Shown here: positions 8,158 to 17,338 of the stretch, in pieces | Layout of the letters: every line of letters starts with the position of its first letter | Position numbering within the stretch: the stretch's first letter is position 1 | NCBI GenBank assembly: GCA_963559135.1 | Contig: CAUWJP010000006.1 | Coordinates: 34,105-98,104, forward strand | Reading direction: 5' to 3' | Length of the DNA stretch: 64,000 nt | DNA from: Sellimonas sp963559135 | GTDB lineage: Bacteria; Bacillota; Clostridia; Lachnospirales; Lachnospiraceae | Made by a program: the position numbers and the translations under genes | The notes under the pieces: generated by a model | Told to the model about the DNA's origin: nothing | Seen by the model: the letters and a program-made list of their open reading frames with translations, nothing else | The model's database searches: none

Positions 8158-10803
8158 TTATGCCAGCTGCTCTTTTGCGGTTTCTCTTGCTTTTTCCAGT
8201 GCAGCATCCACACCATCCGGATTCTTACCTCCGGCCTGAGCCATATTCGGGCGTCCGCCGCCGCCGCCTCCGACCAGTCCTGCGATGGCTTTGATCAGGT
8301 TTCCTGCATGGGCACCTTTCTTCACTGCGCCGTCTGTCGCCGTTGCCATCAGGCTAACTTTTCCGTCTGTCACGGATGCAATCACGATGACACCTTCACC
8401 TACTTTTTCTTTTAACTGGTCACCAAGATCACGCAGTCCATTCATGTCTACGCCTTCAACTTTTGTTGCAATCACGGAAATGCCATCGATCACTTCTGCC
8501 TGATCTGTCACATCTCCCATAGCATCCTTTGCCAGCTTGCTCTTCAGGCTTTCTACTTCGCTTCTAAGCTCTTTGTTTTCTACCTGCAGATGGCTGATCT
8601 TCTCTTCCAGATGATCCGGTGTCGTCTTCAGAGCCTTAGATGCCTCATGAAGTATCGTCTCCAGATTTGCGTAGTATTCCATCAGTCCTTTGGAAGTCAG
8701 TGCCTCAATACGGCGCACACCTGCTGCCACACCTGCTTCGGAAACAATCTTGAATGATCCGATGGATGCAGTATTGTCCACGTGTGTTCCACCACAGAAC
8801 TCCTTGGAGAATTCTCCCATGCTGACAACACGGACGATATCGCCATACTTTTCGCCAAACAGTGCCTGCGCTCCTGTCTTTTTGGCCTCTTCTATCGGAA
8901 GGTTCTCTACCTTCACCGGAAGTGCATCCGCGATGGCTTTGTTTACGATATCTTCTACATTTTTAATTTCTTCCGGTGTCAATGCGGAGAAATGTGTAAA
9001 GTCAAAACGAAGTCTTGCCGCATCCACGTAGGAACCAGCCTGCTCTACGTGCGTTCCAAGTACGGTACGCAGTGCCTTCTGAAGCAGATGAGTCGCGCTG
9101 TGGTTTCTAGCAGAAAGTCTTCTGTTCTCCTCATCTACTTTCAACACAACCGTCTCACCGGTACGGATCATACCTTTTGCTGTATATCCGATATGAGCGA
9201 TCTTGCCGCCCAGGAGTTTCTTTACGTCTTTTACTACGAATTCAAAGCTTCCATCTTCGGAAGTAATCACACCTTTGTCTGCATTCTGTCCACCGCTTGT
9301 GGCATAGAACGGGGTCTCTTCTACAAAAATTGTACCTTCCACGCCTTCGGTCAGCGCATCGGTCAGTTCGGTCTCTGTCGTCAGCACTGTTACTTTGGAT
9401 CTGTGTGTCAGTGTCTCGTATCCAACAAAGGTAGATGTGATCGACGGATCGATGGACTCATAAACTGTCACATCTGCTCCCATGTAGTTTGTTACGCCTC
9501 TGGCTGCACGTGCGGTCTCCCGCTGTACCTGCATAGCTTTCTGGAATCCTTCCTCGTCTACAGAAATTCCCTTTTCTTCCAGGATCTCTTTTGTCAGATC
9601 CAGCGGGAATCCATATGTGTCGTAAAGCTTGAACGCATTGTCTCCGGAAAGAATCTTCTCTCCTTTTTCGTTCATCTCTGCTTCCATCTCTGCAAGGATA
9701 CCAAGTCCCTGGTCAATGGTTTTATTAAACTGGTCTTCCTCTTTGCTGATAACATTAAGGATGAAATCTTTCTTTTCTTCCAGTTCCGGATATCCGTCTT
9801 TAGAACCAGCGATTACCGTCTCGCAAAGACCGGATAAAAATTTGCCTTCGATATTCAGAATTCTTCCGTGGCGGCATGCACGACGTAAGAGACGGCGAAG
9901 CACGTAGCCTCTTCCCTCATTAGACGGCATGATTCCATCGGAAATCATGAATGTCACGGAACGAATATGGTCAGTGATAACACGGATAGAAATATCCGTC
10001 TTCTCATCCTCTTTGTACGTCACACCCGCAATCCGGCATACGTGGTCGCGGAGCGCTTTCATCGTATCGATATCAAAGATGGAGTCCACATCCTGGACAA
10101 CACTTGCCAGACGCTCCAGTCCCATTCCGGTATCGATATTCTTCTGCTCCAGTTCGCTGTAATTGCCGTGTCCGTCATTGTCAAACTGGGTGAATACATT
10201 GTTCCAGATTTCCATGTAGCGGTCGCACTCACAGCCTACTGTACAGTCCGGTTTGCCGCAGCCGTATTTCTCGCCGCGGTCATAATAGATCTCAGAACAT
10301 GGTCCGCAAGGTCCGGATCCGTGCTCCCAGAAATTGTCTTCTTTTCCAAACTTGAAAATCCGATCTGCCGGAATGCCCATCTCCTTGTTCCAGATATCAA
10401 AGGCTTCCTGATCATCCACGTAAACGGACGGATACAGGCGGTTCGGATCAAGTCCCACTACTTCGGTCAGGAATTCCCAAGACCAGTGGATCGCTTCTCT
10501 TTTAAAATAATCTCCGAAAGAAAAGTTTCCGAGCATCTCGAAAAAGGTACCGTGTCTTGCGGTCTTTCCTACATTTTCAATATCACCGGTACGGATACAT
10601 TTCTGGCATGTGGCCATCCGTCTCCTCGGCGGAATCTCCTGTCCGGTAAAGTATGGTTTTAATGGTGCCATCCCGGAATTGATGAGCAACAAACTCTTAT
10701 CGTTGTGCGGCACCAAGGAAAAACTTTTGTGAACGAGATGTTCTTTGCTTTCGAAAAAGTCCAAAAACATCTTTCTTAACTCATTGACTCCATAAGTCTG
10801 CAT
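8158..10803 (-). CDS. alaS: Alanine--tRNA ligase
   Basis: This 881-residue class II synthetase charges tRNA-Ala and edits Ser/Gly mischarging. The N-terminal aminoacylation domain carries motif 2 (RHGTFFEMLGNFSFGDYFK). The central editing domain has the zinc motif HSATHLL and the later CGGTH. The C-terminal oligomerization domain contains a coiled coil (LQVENKELRSEVESLKSKL) and a glycine-rich GGGGGGRPNMAQAGG segment. Length matches the family. The ATG has a GAGGAGG site. A promoter overlaps the metH stop codon, so alaS can be transcribed alone or by read-through from the methionine genes. Confidence 0.97.
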   Translation of the reverse strand: MQTYGVNELRKMFLDFFESKEHLVHKSFSLVPHNDKSLLLINSGMAPLKPYFTGQEIPPRRRMATCQKCIRTGDIENVGKTARHGTFFEMLGNFSFGDYFKREAIHWSWEFLTEVVGLDPNRLYPSVYVDDQEAFDIWNKEMGIPADRIFKFGKEDNFWEHGSGPCGPCSEIYYDRGEKYGCGKPDCTVGCECDRYMEIWNNVFTQFDNDGHGNYSELEQKNIDTGMGLERLASVVQDVDSIFDIDTMKALRDHVCRIAGVTYKEDEKTDISIRVITDHIRSVTFMISDGIMPSNEGRGYVLRRLLRRACRHGRILNIEGKFLSGLCETVIAGSKDGYPELEEKKDFILNVISKEEDQFNKTIDQGLGILAEMEAEMNEKGEKILSGDNAFKLYDTYGFPLDLTKEILEEKGISVDEEGFQKAMQVQRETARAARGVTNYMGADVTVYESIDPSITSTFVGYETLTHRSKVTVLTTETELTDALTEGVEGTIFVEETPFYATSGGQNADKGVITSEDGSFEFVVKDVKKLLGGKIAHIGYTAKGMIRTGETVVLKVDEENRRLSARNHSATHLLQKALRTVLGTHVEQAGSYVDAARLRFDFTHFSALTPEEIKNVEDIVNKAIADALPVKVENLPIEEAKKTGAQALFGEKYGDIVRVVSMGEFSKEFCGGTHVDNTASIGSFKIVSEAGVAAGVRRIEALTSKGLMEYYANLETILHEASKALKTTPDHLEEKISHLQVENKELRSEVESLKSKLAKDAMGDVTDQAEVIDGISVIATKVEGVDMNGLRDLGDQLKEKVGEGVIVIASVTDGKVSLMATATDGAVKKGAHAGNLIKAIAGLVGGGGGGRPNMAQAGGKNPDGVDAALEKARETAKEQLA

Positions 10804-10865
10804 GACGCTGTCTGCCTCCTCATTGTATATTTCAAGCGTTCTCTCTTCTTTTGCTTATCTTATTA

Positions 10866-10894
10866 ATCATACTGGATTGCACGGAAGGTGTCAA
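10866..10894 (-). promoter_or_regulatory. alaS promoter overlapping the metH stop
   Basis: TTGACA (10889-10894), a 17-base spacer and TATGAT (10866-10871) on the minus strand. The -35 shares bases with the TGA of metH. Confidence 0.65.
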
Positions 10895-13353
10895 GATTCC
10901 TTCGCCCCGGAATGCAGGACTTTCTGCGCAAAATGGACGGACTGCATGGCATCCTTCCCATAAAAATCGGCTCCGATCATATCGGCGTACTCCTGATTGA
11001 GCACAGCACCGCCCACCATAACCTGACAATCCGGCTTTTCTTTGCGAAGCAGGCGGATGGTCTCCTCCATGTTGACCACGGTCGTTGTCATTAATGCGCT
11101 CAATCCTACCAGACGTACATCCTCTTTGACCGCCATTTCCACGATCTTCTCCGGATCCACATCTTTTCCAAGGTCAATCACGTCAAATCCATAATTTTCC
11201 AGCAGCACTTTGACGATATTTTTCCCGATGTCGTGGATGTCGCCTTTAACGGTAGCAAGAATGATTTTTCCATTCTTCTCCTGTACAATACCACTTTGCT
11301 CCATCGTCTCTTTGAGCACCGCGAAGGCTTCCTTGGCCGCATCCGCGCTCATCAAAAGCTGCGGCAGGAACAAACTTCCCTGCTCAAACCGCTTCCCTAC
11401 CGTGTCAAGGGCCGGAATCAGATGCTGGTTGATGATAGAAAGCGGCTCCTCGGTCTTTGCAAGTGCTTTTGACAGACGAGAGGCTTCCTCTTTCAGTCCA
11501 CGCTCAATGGTGTAACGAAGATCCATCTCCCCTGTTTTACGATCGTTTTCAATTTCTAAAGCACCATCGGCACTGTCTGTCTTCCCGGATACTGAACTTC
11601 CAGTCTGAGTCGGTCCGGTCGGTTTGTAATTTGCATACGCTTCAATGTACGCTTCACAGTTCTTATCAAAATTCATCAATGCCAGATAAGAACGGTATGC
11701 CTTCATCATCTCTTCCGATCCTGGATTAACGATCCCTGCAGTCAGACCTTTCTGCATGGCAAGGGTATAAAAAACGGAATTCACCGCTGGGCGGTACGGA
11801 AGTCCAAAAGAAATATTAGACACACCAAGAACTGTGCGGACATGGTATTTCTCCCGCACCATTTCCAATGCCCGTAGCACCGTGATGGCTCCTTCCGGCT
11901 CGGAACTGATGGTCATGGTCAGCACATCAATGACAATGTCTTTCGGCTTGATCCCGTACTTTGCTGCCTCCCGGATAATCTTTCCGGCTACTTCCACACG
12001 ACCTTCGGCAGTCTTTGGAATTCCATTTTCATCCAACGCAAGTCCGACCACCACTCCACCGTATTTTTTCACAAGCGGGAAGACCATATCCATGGATTCC
12101 TGTTTCCCACTGACCGAGTTGACCATCGGCTTTCCATTATAAATCCGCATGGCACGCTCCATGGCTCTTTGATCCACCGTATCAATTTGCAACGGCAGGC
12201 TTGTGATTCCCTGAAGCTCCTTTACGACTTCCTCCATCATAACCGGCTCATCAATATCCGGCAGTCCCACGTTGACGTCCAGAATGTGGGCGCCCTGCTC
12301 CTGCTGACGGATCCCTTCTTTTAATATATAATCAATATCATGCTCTTTTAATGCCTGCTTAAAACGCTTCTTTCCGGTTGGATTGATCCGTTCCCCAATG
12401 ATCACCGGGCAGTCGCCAAGTACCACGGCCTGTCCGTAGGAGGAAACAATCGTCTCCGTCTTTTCCGTCGGGACCTGGATCTGCATTCCACGGCAGATCT
12501 CTGTCATGGTACGGATATGAGCCGGGGTTGTACCGCAGCATCCGCCGATGATGCAGGCTCCCGCCTCTACAATCCGTTTCATCCAGCCCCCAAAGATCTC
12601 AGGTGTCACATCGTAGCATGTCTTTCCCTCTCTCTGTTTAGGAAGGCCCGCATTTGGCTTTACAATCACCGGCACACTGGCACAACAGCAGATCTCCTTT
12701 AAAATTGGAAGCATCTGCTCCGGTCCCATTCCACAGTTGATTCCAAGGGCATCTACTCCGAGCCCTTCCAGCATAGCCACCGTGCCTGTCACATCGCCAC
12801 CGGTCAGCAATTTCCCTTTCTCGTCAAAAATCAGTGTCGCAAAAACCGGAAGATCCGTCTGCTCTTTTGCTGCAAGAACTGCGGCTTTGACTTCGTAGGT
12901 ATCACTCATGGTTTCGATGTGAATCAGATCCGCTCCTGCCTCGGCTCCGTAACGGGCTGCCTGCGCAAAGGCCTCATAGGCCTCGTCAAAGGACAGATCT
13001 CCCATTGGCTCCAACAGTTTCCCTGTCGGTCCGATATCCAGCGCCACGTAATGTCTGCCGTCGTCCTTTCCAGCCAGGGATCTGGCAATCTTGACATTTT
13101 CTACCGCAGCAAAGATAATATCCCGAAGAGAACAGTCTTCGTCATGAAATTTCAATGCATTTGCCCCAAAAGTATTGGACAGCACAATGTCGCTCCCAGC
13201 CTCGTAATACTGTCTGTGGATCTCAACAATCTCTTCTTTTCTCTTCACATTCCATGTCTCCGGAAGCTCTCCGGGCTTCAAACCTCTCTCCTGCAAAAGT
13301 GTCCCCATTCCGCCGTCTAAAAACAGCAGCTCTTTTCCAAGCCGTTCTCTCAT
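10891..13353 (-). CDS. metH: Cobalamin-dependent methionine synthase, lacking the reactivation domain
   Basis: The 820-residue enzyme moves a methyl group from methyltetrahydrofolate via cobalamin to homocysteine. The domains run as follows: homocysteine/zinc domain (about 1-310, with zinc-ligand cysteines in NCGMG and GGCCGT), folate domain (GERINPTGKKRF, about 340-580), a B12 cap domain, and a Rossmann B12-binding domain with the cobalt-ligand motif DIHDIGKN (about 690-815). The AdoMet-binding reactivation domain of the E. coli enzyme (about 1,230 residues) is absent. A separate gene immediately upstream supplies it. The three folate/methyl genes are tightly packed in one transcription unit. 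Confidence 0.95.
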   Translation of the reverse strand: MRERLGKELLFLDGGMGTLLQERGLKPGELPETWNVKRKEEIVEIHRQYYEAGSDIVLSNTFGANALKFHDEDCSLRDIIFAAVENVKIARSLAGKDDGRHYVALDIGPTGKLLEPMGDLSFDEAYEAFAQAARYGAEAGADLIHIETMSDTYEVKAAVLAAKEQTDLPVFATLIFDEKGKLLTGGDVTGTVAMLEGLGVDALGINCGMGPEQMLPILKEICCCASVPVIVKPNAGLPKQREGKTCYDVTPEIFGGWMKRIVEAGACIIGGCCGTTPAHIRTMTEICRGMQIQVPTEKTETIVSSYGQAVVLGDCPVIIGERINPTGKKRFKQALKEHDIDYILKEGIRQQEQGAHILDVNVGLPDIDEPVMMEEVVKELQGITSLPLQIDTVDQRAMERAMRIYNGKPMVNSVSGKQESMDMVFPLVKKYGGVVVGLALDENGIPKTAEGRVEVAGKIIREAAKYGIKPKDIVIDVLTMTISSEPEGAITVLRALEMVREKYHVRTVLGVSNISFGLPYRPAVNSVFYTLAMQKGLTAGIVNPGSEEMMKAYRSYLALMNFDKNCEAYIEAYANYKPTGPTQTGSSVSGKTDSADGALEIENDRKTGEMDLRYTIERGLKEEASRLSKALAKTEEPLSIINQHLIPALDTVGKRFEQGSLFLPQLLMSADAAKEAFAVLKETMEQSGIVQEKNGKIILATVKGDIHDIGKNIVKVLLENYGFDVIDLGKDVDPEKIVEMAVKEDVRLVGLSALMTTTVVNMEETIRLLRKEKPDCQVMVGGAVLNQEYADMIGADFYGKDAMQSVHFAQKVLHSGAKES

Positions 13354-13369
13354 ATCTGGTCACTCCTTC

Positions 13370-14017
13370 TTACTTGCTGTCTCTTCTGTATGCGCAGTCT
13401 GCCTTTTCACAGACCTCGCATCCCTGTCGATGACAGGGCGTCTGCTCCGTACTGATTCCGATCAGTGCTGTTACCGATTTGGTGGGCGTCAGCATGAAGC
13501 TCTTAGTCATCGTAAGACCAATGGTCTTGTCCGCCTGCAGAATCTTCAGAAGCATTTCCTGATGATGGATATCAAAGTCTCCATATCCAGGGCTGAACCT
13601 TGGACGGAGGTATTTTCCTTCTTCTGCCATTTCCTGTGCGATCTGATCCTGGCAGCTGTCACAGTACTCCTCCAGGAGGGCCGCCGCACACGCCTGTAGG
13701 ACAACCGCCTTAGCCATCTCTGCGACAGAAGCCCTGCGGATCAGCTGATCAGCCATTGGCCCCAGAGTCGCCGCAAACACCGCTACCTGGCTGCATCCTT
13801 TCATATTTTTGGAAAGGCTTTTACTTTTAATTTCCCAATCTCCGATTTTCAAGATCTCTCCCTCCTGAGACAATTCAAAAATGCGATAGATGAATCGCTC
13901 TCTTACCCCGGAAGAAAGCTCCTCAATGGAACTTTCCACCAAAGCAAGGGTCTGTTCATCTATCGCATGTCTTCCATATCCCAGATAACGGACAGCCTCC
14001 CTTATCTTTCTATTCAT
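13370..14017 (-). CDS. Stand-alone methionine synthase reactivation (AdoMet-binding) protein
   Basis: This 215-residue protein resembles the C-terminal activation domain of MetH, which uses AdoMet to re-methylate oxidised cobalamin. The RPRFSPGYGDF segment near residue 139 corresponds to the R-x-x-x-GY AdoMet-binding motif. The C-terminus has a four-cysteine cluster (CHRQGCEVCEKADC) that may bind a metal; that is inference. The gene overlaps the end of metF by eight bases and precedes metH by 16, so the three are co-expressed. Splitting this domain off is known in Clostridia. Confidence 0.85.
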   Translation of the reverse strand: MNRKIREAVRYLGYGRHAIDEQTLALVESSIEELSSGVRERFIYRIFELSQEGEILKIGDWEIKSKSLSKNMKGCSQVAVFAATLGPMADQLIRRASVAEMAKAVVLQACAAALLEEYCDSCQDQIAQEMAEEGKYLRPRFSPGYGDFDIHHQEMLLKILQADKTIGLTMTKSFMLTPTKSVTALIGISTEQTPCHRQGCEVCEKADCAYRRDSK

Positions 14018-14879
14018 CTACAATCTCCGATAGATTCTCCATGATTGCCCTTGCAACCTCCGGATTGTTCATGGAATAAATGTGGATATTATTGATACCG
14101 TTTGCAATCAGGTCGATCACCTGATCCGTCGCATATGCCACACCTGCCTGGCGCATTGCTTTCGGATTGTCACCGAACTGGTCTACCACTGCTTTGAACC
14201 GCTCCGGCAGATAGGTGCCTGACAGTGAGCAGATCCTCTTGATCTGGCTTTTGTTTGTGACCGGCATGATACCCGGAAGCACTGGAACCGTAATCCCTGC
14301 TTCCCGGATCTTATACAGAAAATTGTACAAGATATGATTGTCAAAAAACATCTGGGTCGTCAGGAAATCCAGGCCGCAATCCACCTTTTCTTTCAGGTGA
14401 AGGATATCCTCCTTCTGTGTGGCACTCTCCACATGGCCTTCCGGATAGCAGGCTCCTCCAAGACAGAAATCTCCGCTCTCTTTCAGAAGCTCGATCAGTC
14501 CGATGGCATGCTGGAACTTATCCTCCGCCGGATACTCCATTCCCTCTGGAATGTCTCCACGAAGTGCCAACACATTTTCAATTCCTTCTTCTTTTAACTT
14601 TTTGATCACTTCCCGCACCTCTGACTTCGTCGAAGAGACACAGGTCAGATGCGCAAGGCTTGGCACCTTCAAATCATTCTGAATGTGGGATGCGATGCCC
14701 ACTGTATTCTTGCTTGTTCCGCCGCCCGCGCCATAAGTGACGCTGATGAAGGACGGCTTAACTGTCGCAATCTCATCCACCGCCTTCAGGACGCTGTCAT
14801 ATTTGTCGTCTGTCTTTGGCGGGAACACTTCAAAGGAAATATGTACTTTTCCTGATTGTAATTTTTCTTTAATTTTCAT
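14010..14879 (-). CDS. metF: 5,10-methylenetetrahydrofolate reductase
   Basis: The 289-residue FAD enzyme reduces methylene-THF to methyl-THF, the methyl donor for MetH encoded two genes downstream. The N-terminal ISFEVFPPK contains the catalytic glutamate. SVTYGAGGG, LTCV and ALRGDIP are the usual FAD and folate-binding strands of the TIM barrel. Length is typical. It lies 32 bases after the glgA stop on the same strand, so read-through from glgA is possible. Confidence 0.96.
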   Translation of the reverse strand: MKIKEKLQSGKVHISFEVFPPKTDDKYDSVLKAVDEIATVKPSFISVTYGAGGGTSKNTVGIASHIQNDLKVPSLAHLTCVSSTKSEVREVIKKLKEEGIENVLALRGDIPEGMEYPAEDKFQHAIGLIELLKESGDFCLGGACYPEGHVESATQKEDILHLKEKVDCGLDFLTTQMFFDNHILYNFLYKIREAGITVPVLPGIMPVTNKSQIKRICSLSGTYLPERFKAVVDQFGDNPKAMRQAGVAYATDQVIDLIANGINNIHIYSMNNPEVARAIMENLSEIVDE

Positions 14880-14911
14880 GTCGTACTCCTAAGCTGTCTA
14901 TGTTTTATTCT

Positions 14912-16348
14912 TTACAGGTTCTCGTAGAGATCCTCATACTGTTTTGCAGAATTCTTCCAGGAGAAGTCTTTCTTCATACCCTGCTCTACGATCTTGTTCC
15001 AGTCACGGCGTTTGTCATAGTAAATCTTCTCTGCGTACCGGATCGTTGCAAGCATCTCATGGGCATTGTAGTTTGCAAAGCTGAATCCTGTTCCTAACTT
15101 TTCAAATTCGTTGTATGGCTCTACCGTATCTTTGAGTCCTCCGGTCTCCCTGACGATCGGCACGGTACCATAACGCAAGCTCATCAGCTGGCTCAGTCCG
15201 CACGGTTCGAAAAGAGACGGCATCAGGAACGCATCACAGGATGCATAAATCTTATGGGAAATCGGCTCAGAATAATAAATATTCGCCGATACTCTGCCCT
15301 GATATTTCCATGCAAAGTGTCGGAACATATTTTCATAACGCTCTTCTCCTGTTCCGAGAGCCACGATCTGAACCGCATCCTGACAAAGCTCATCCATCAC
15401 ATATGCTATCAGGTCAAATCCCTTCTGGTCTGTCAGACGGGATACAATACCGATCATCATGGTTTTCTTATCCTGATTCAGTCCAAGCGCTTCCTGAAGT
15501 GCAAGTTTATTCTTTACCTTTTCCTTACGGAAATTGGATACATCGTAATGATGCTCGATCATCGGATCCGTCGCCGGATTCCACTCATCATAATCGAGAC
15601 CATTTACAATACCGGACAGACAGTTTGATCTTGCATTCATCAGACCGTCCAGACGCTCCCCATAGAACGGCTGCTTGATCTCTTCTGCGTAAGAATTGCT
15701 GACGGTCGTCACCTTATCCGCATAGACGATACCGCCTTTTAACAGGTTGGCATCTTTGTATGCTTCCAGCTTGTCCGGCGCAAAATAATATGCCGGAAGT
15801 CCTGTAATATCTTTGACAGTCTTCGTATCCCAGACTCCCTGGAATTTCAGGTTGTGGATTGTCATCACCGTCTTGATGCCGCGGAAAAACTCGTTGCCAT
15901 AACGGAAATTATCCAGATAAACCGGAACAAGTCCTGTCTGCCAGTCATGGCAGTGAATGATATCCGGGCGGAAATCAATCAACGGAAGGGCACTTAATGC
16001 TGCCTTTGAGAAGAACGCGAACTTCTCGATATCCCATTTCGTATCGCCATACGGAGTGAATCCGTTGAAATAATATTCATTGTCGATAAAATAGAAGGTA
16101 ATTCCCTCATGGACAAGCTCCAGAATTCCGACATACTGCTCTCTCCAGTTTAAGTCCATATAAAAATGTATCTTATATGTCAGCTTTTCTTTCCACTCTT
16201 CTTTCATACACATGTATTTTGGAAGCATTACTCTGACATCGTATTTTTCTTTATCAAAATATTTTGGTAAGGAACCTACAACATCTGCCAACCCCCCTGT
16301 TTTGATAAATGGAACCGACTCAGATGCTACAAACAATATTTTCTTCAT
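14912..16348 (-). CDS. glgA: Glycogen synthase (ADP-glucose, GT5 family)
   Basis: The 478-residue GT-B glycosyltransferase extends alpha-1,4-glucan from ADP-glucose. The N-terminal KTGGLADVVGSLP carries the K-x-G-G nucleotide-sugar motif. HCHDWQTG lies mid-domain, and the C-terminal domain shows SRLTDQKG and FEPCGLSQLMSLRYGT with the E-x7-E retaining pair. No other glg genes are next to it here. AGGAGGA precedes the ATG, and a promoter lies 39 bases upstream. Confidence 0.95.
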   Translation of the reverse strand: MKKILFVASESVPFIKTGGLADVVGSLPKYFDKEKYDVRVMLPKYMCMKEEWKEKLTYKIHFYMDLNWREQYVGILELVHEGITFYFIDNEYYFNGFTPYGDTKWDIEKFAFFSKAALSALPLIDFRPDIIHCHDWQTGLVPVYLDNFRYGNEFFRGIKTVMTIHNLKFQGVWDTKTVKDITGLPAYYFAPDKLEAYKDANLLKGGIVYADKVTTVSNSYAEEIKQPFYGERLDGLMNARSNCLSGIVNGLDYDEWNPATDPMIEHHYDVSNFRKEKVKNKLALQEALGLNQDKKTMMIGIVSRLTDQKGFDLIAYVMDELCQDAVQIVALGTGEERYENMFRHFAWKYQGRVSANIYYSEPISHKIYASCDAFLMPSLFEPCGLSQLMSLRYGTVPIVRETGGLKDTVEPYNEFEKLGTGFSFANYNAHEMLATIRYAEKIYYDKRRDWNKIVEQGMKKDFSWKNSAKQYEDLYENL

Positions 16349-16386
16349 AAGTCTTCCTCCTGAATAAAAACATAAACTATGGACTT

Positions 16387-16415
16387 ATTATATCGCATTT
16401 TCCAACATTTGCAAA
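16387..16415 (-). promoter_or_regulatory. glgA promoter
   Basis: TTTGCA (16410-16415), a 17-base spacer and TATAAT (16387-16392) on the minus strand, between spo0A and glgA. Confidence 0.6.
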
Positions 16416-16419
16416 GAAT

Positions 16420-17208
16420 TTATCGATGTTTATATTCTAATCTGATCGTATCCGCTACCAGGGCAATGAACTCGGAATTGGTCGGTTTCCCCTTTCCGTT
16501 GCTTACCGTATACCCGAACAGTTCATCCAGAACATCCAGTTTCCCCCTGCTCCATGCTACTTCGATGGCGTGGCGGATTGCCCGCTCTACTCTGCTTGCC
16601 GTTGTCTGGTGTTTTTTCGCTACTGTCGGATAGAGGATTTTCGTGATGGCGTTCAGAACATCCATATCTTCTACCGCCATGATAATCGCATCTCTCAGAT
16701 AGTGATATCCTTTGATATGTGCTGGAATCCCGATCTCGTGGATCATGTCCGTCACCCTCGTCTCCAGAGGCTTGACGTCTTCTTCTCTTTTTCGTACCTC
16801 CATCCCCTGCATCGGGGCTTCCATATGTCTTTTGCATCTTATGTTTTTGATTTTCTCGATCAGTACTTCGTTCCGAAATGGCTTCATAATGTAGTAGGCC
16901 GCACCTTTGCGGAATGCATCTTCTGTAATCTTTTCCTGTCCAACCGCTGTGACAATGATAAAATCCGGCCGTTTCTGGATTGTCTTGTCTTTATTGACCA
17001 TGTCCATCACGCTTAACCCGTCGACTTTCGGCATGATCAGATCCAGTAATACGACATCAGGTTCTTTTGTTTTTATAATCTGGTAGACATCTTCCCCATT
17101 GTTCGCCTTACCGACGAGGGAAAGTTCCTTGTCCGATGTGATAATATTTCCCAAAAGTTCCAGCATTCGTTCATTGTCGTCTGCGATCGCTACATTTACT
17201 TGATCCAT
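16420..17208 (-). CDS. spo0A: Sporulation master regulator Spo0A
   Basis: This 262-residue response regulator switches the cell into sporulation when phosphorylated. The receiver domain has acidic D10/D11, phosphoacceptor D56 in LLDLIMP and a conserved lysine in IMKPF. The C-terminal DNA-binding domain carries the hallmark SRVERAIRHAIEVAW helix, which binds 0A boxes. I start at MDQVNVAIADD, because GAAAGGA precedes it. An ATG 37 codons upstream would add a tail foreign to the family. It follows spoIVB, the standard Firmicutes order. A TGTCGAA box upstream of its promoter suggests autoregulation. Confidence 0.97.
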   Translation of the reverse strand: MDQVNVAIADDNERMLELLGNIITSDKELSLVGKANNGEDVYQIIKTKEPDVVLLDLIMPKVDGLSVMDMVNKDKTIQKRPDFIIVTAVGQEKITEDAFRKGAAYYIMKPFRNEVLIEKIKNIRCKRHMEAPMQGMEVRKREEDVKPLETRVTDMIHEIGIPAHIKGYHYLRDAIIMAVEDMDVLNAITKILYPTVAKKHQTTASRVERAIRHAIEVAWSRGKLDVLDELFGYTVSNGKGKPTNSEFIALVADTIRLEYKHR

Positions 17209-17263
17209 TTTCCTTTCAACCTCCGCTTTCTCCCATTCTTTCCTAAAAAACGCTACGATCACT

Positions 17264-17292
17264 ATTATAAATTTCGTATTTTGCCAAATCAA
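17264..17292 (-). promoter_or_regulatory. spo0A promoter
   Basis: TTGATT (17287-17292), a 17-base spacer and TATAAT (17264-17269) on the minus strand upstream of spo0A. Confidence 0.65.
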
Positions 17293-17300
17293 GAAATTGC

Positions 17301-17318
17301 TGTCGTAACAATTCGACA
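17301..17318 (-). promoter_or_regulatory. Spo0A box pair upstream of the spo0A promoter
   Basis: On the minus strand TGTCGAA (17312-17318) matches the core 0A box. An inverted near-copy (TTACGACA, the complement of TGTCGTAA) follows at 17301-17308. Together they lie about 10 bases upstream of the -35, a place suited to activation by Spo0A itself. Confidence 0.5.
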
Positions 17319-17338
17319 TCTCTCCTCATCCTTTTATT

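Noticed and set aside
8782..9837. Plus-strand open frame antisense to alaS
   Set aside because: It lies wholly inside the conserved alaS coding sequence and lacks a ribosome site.
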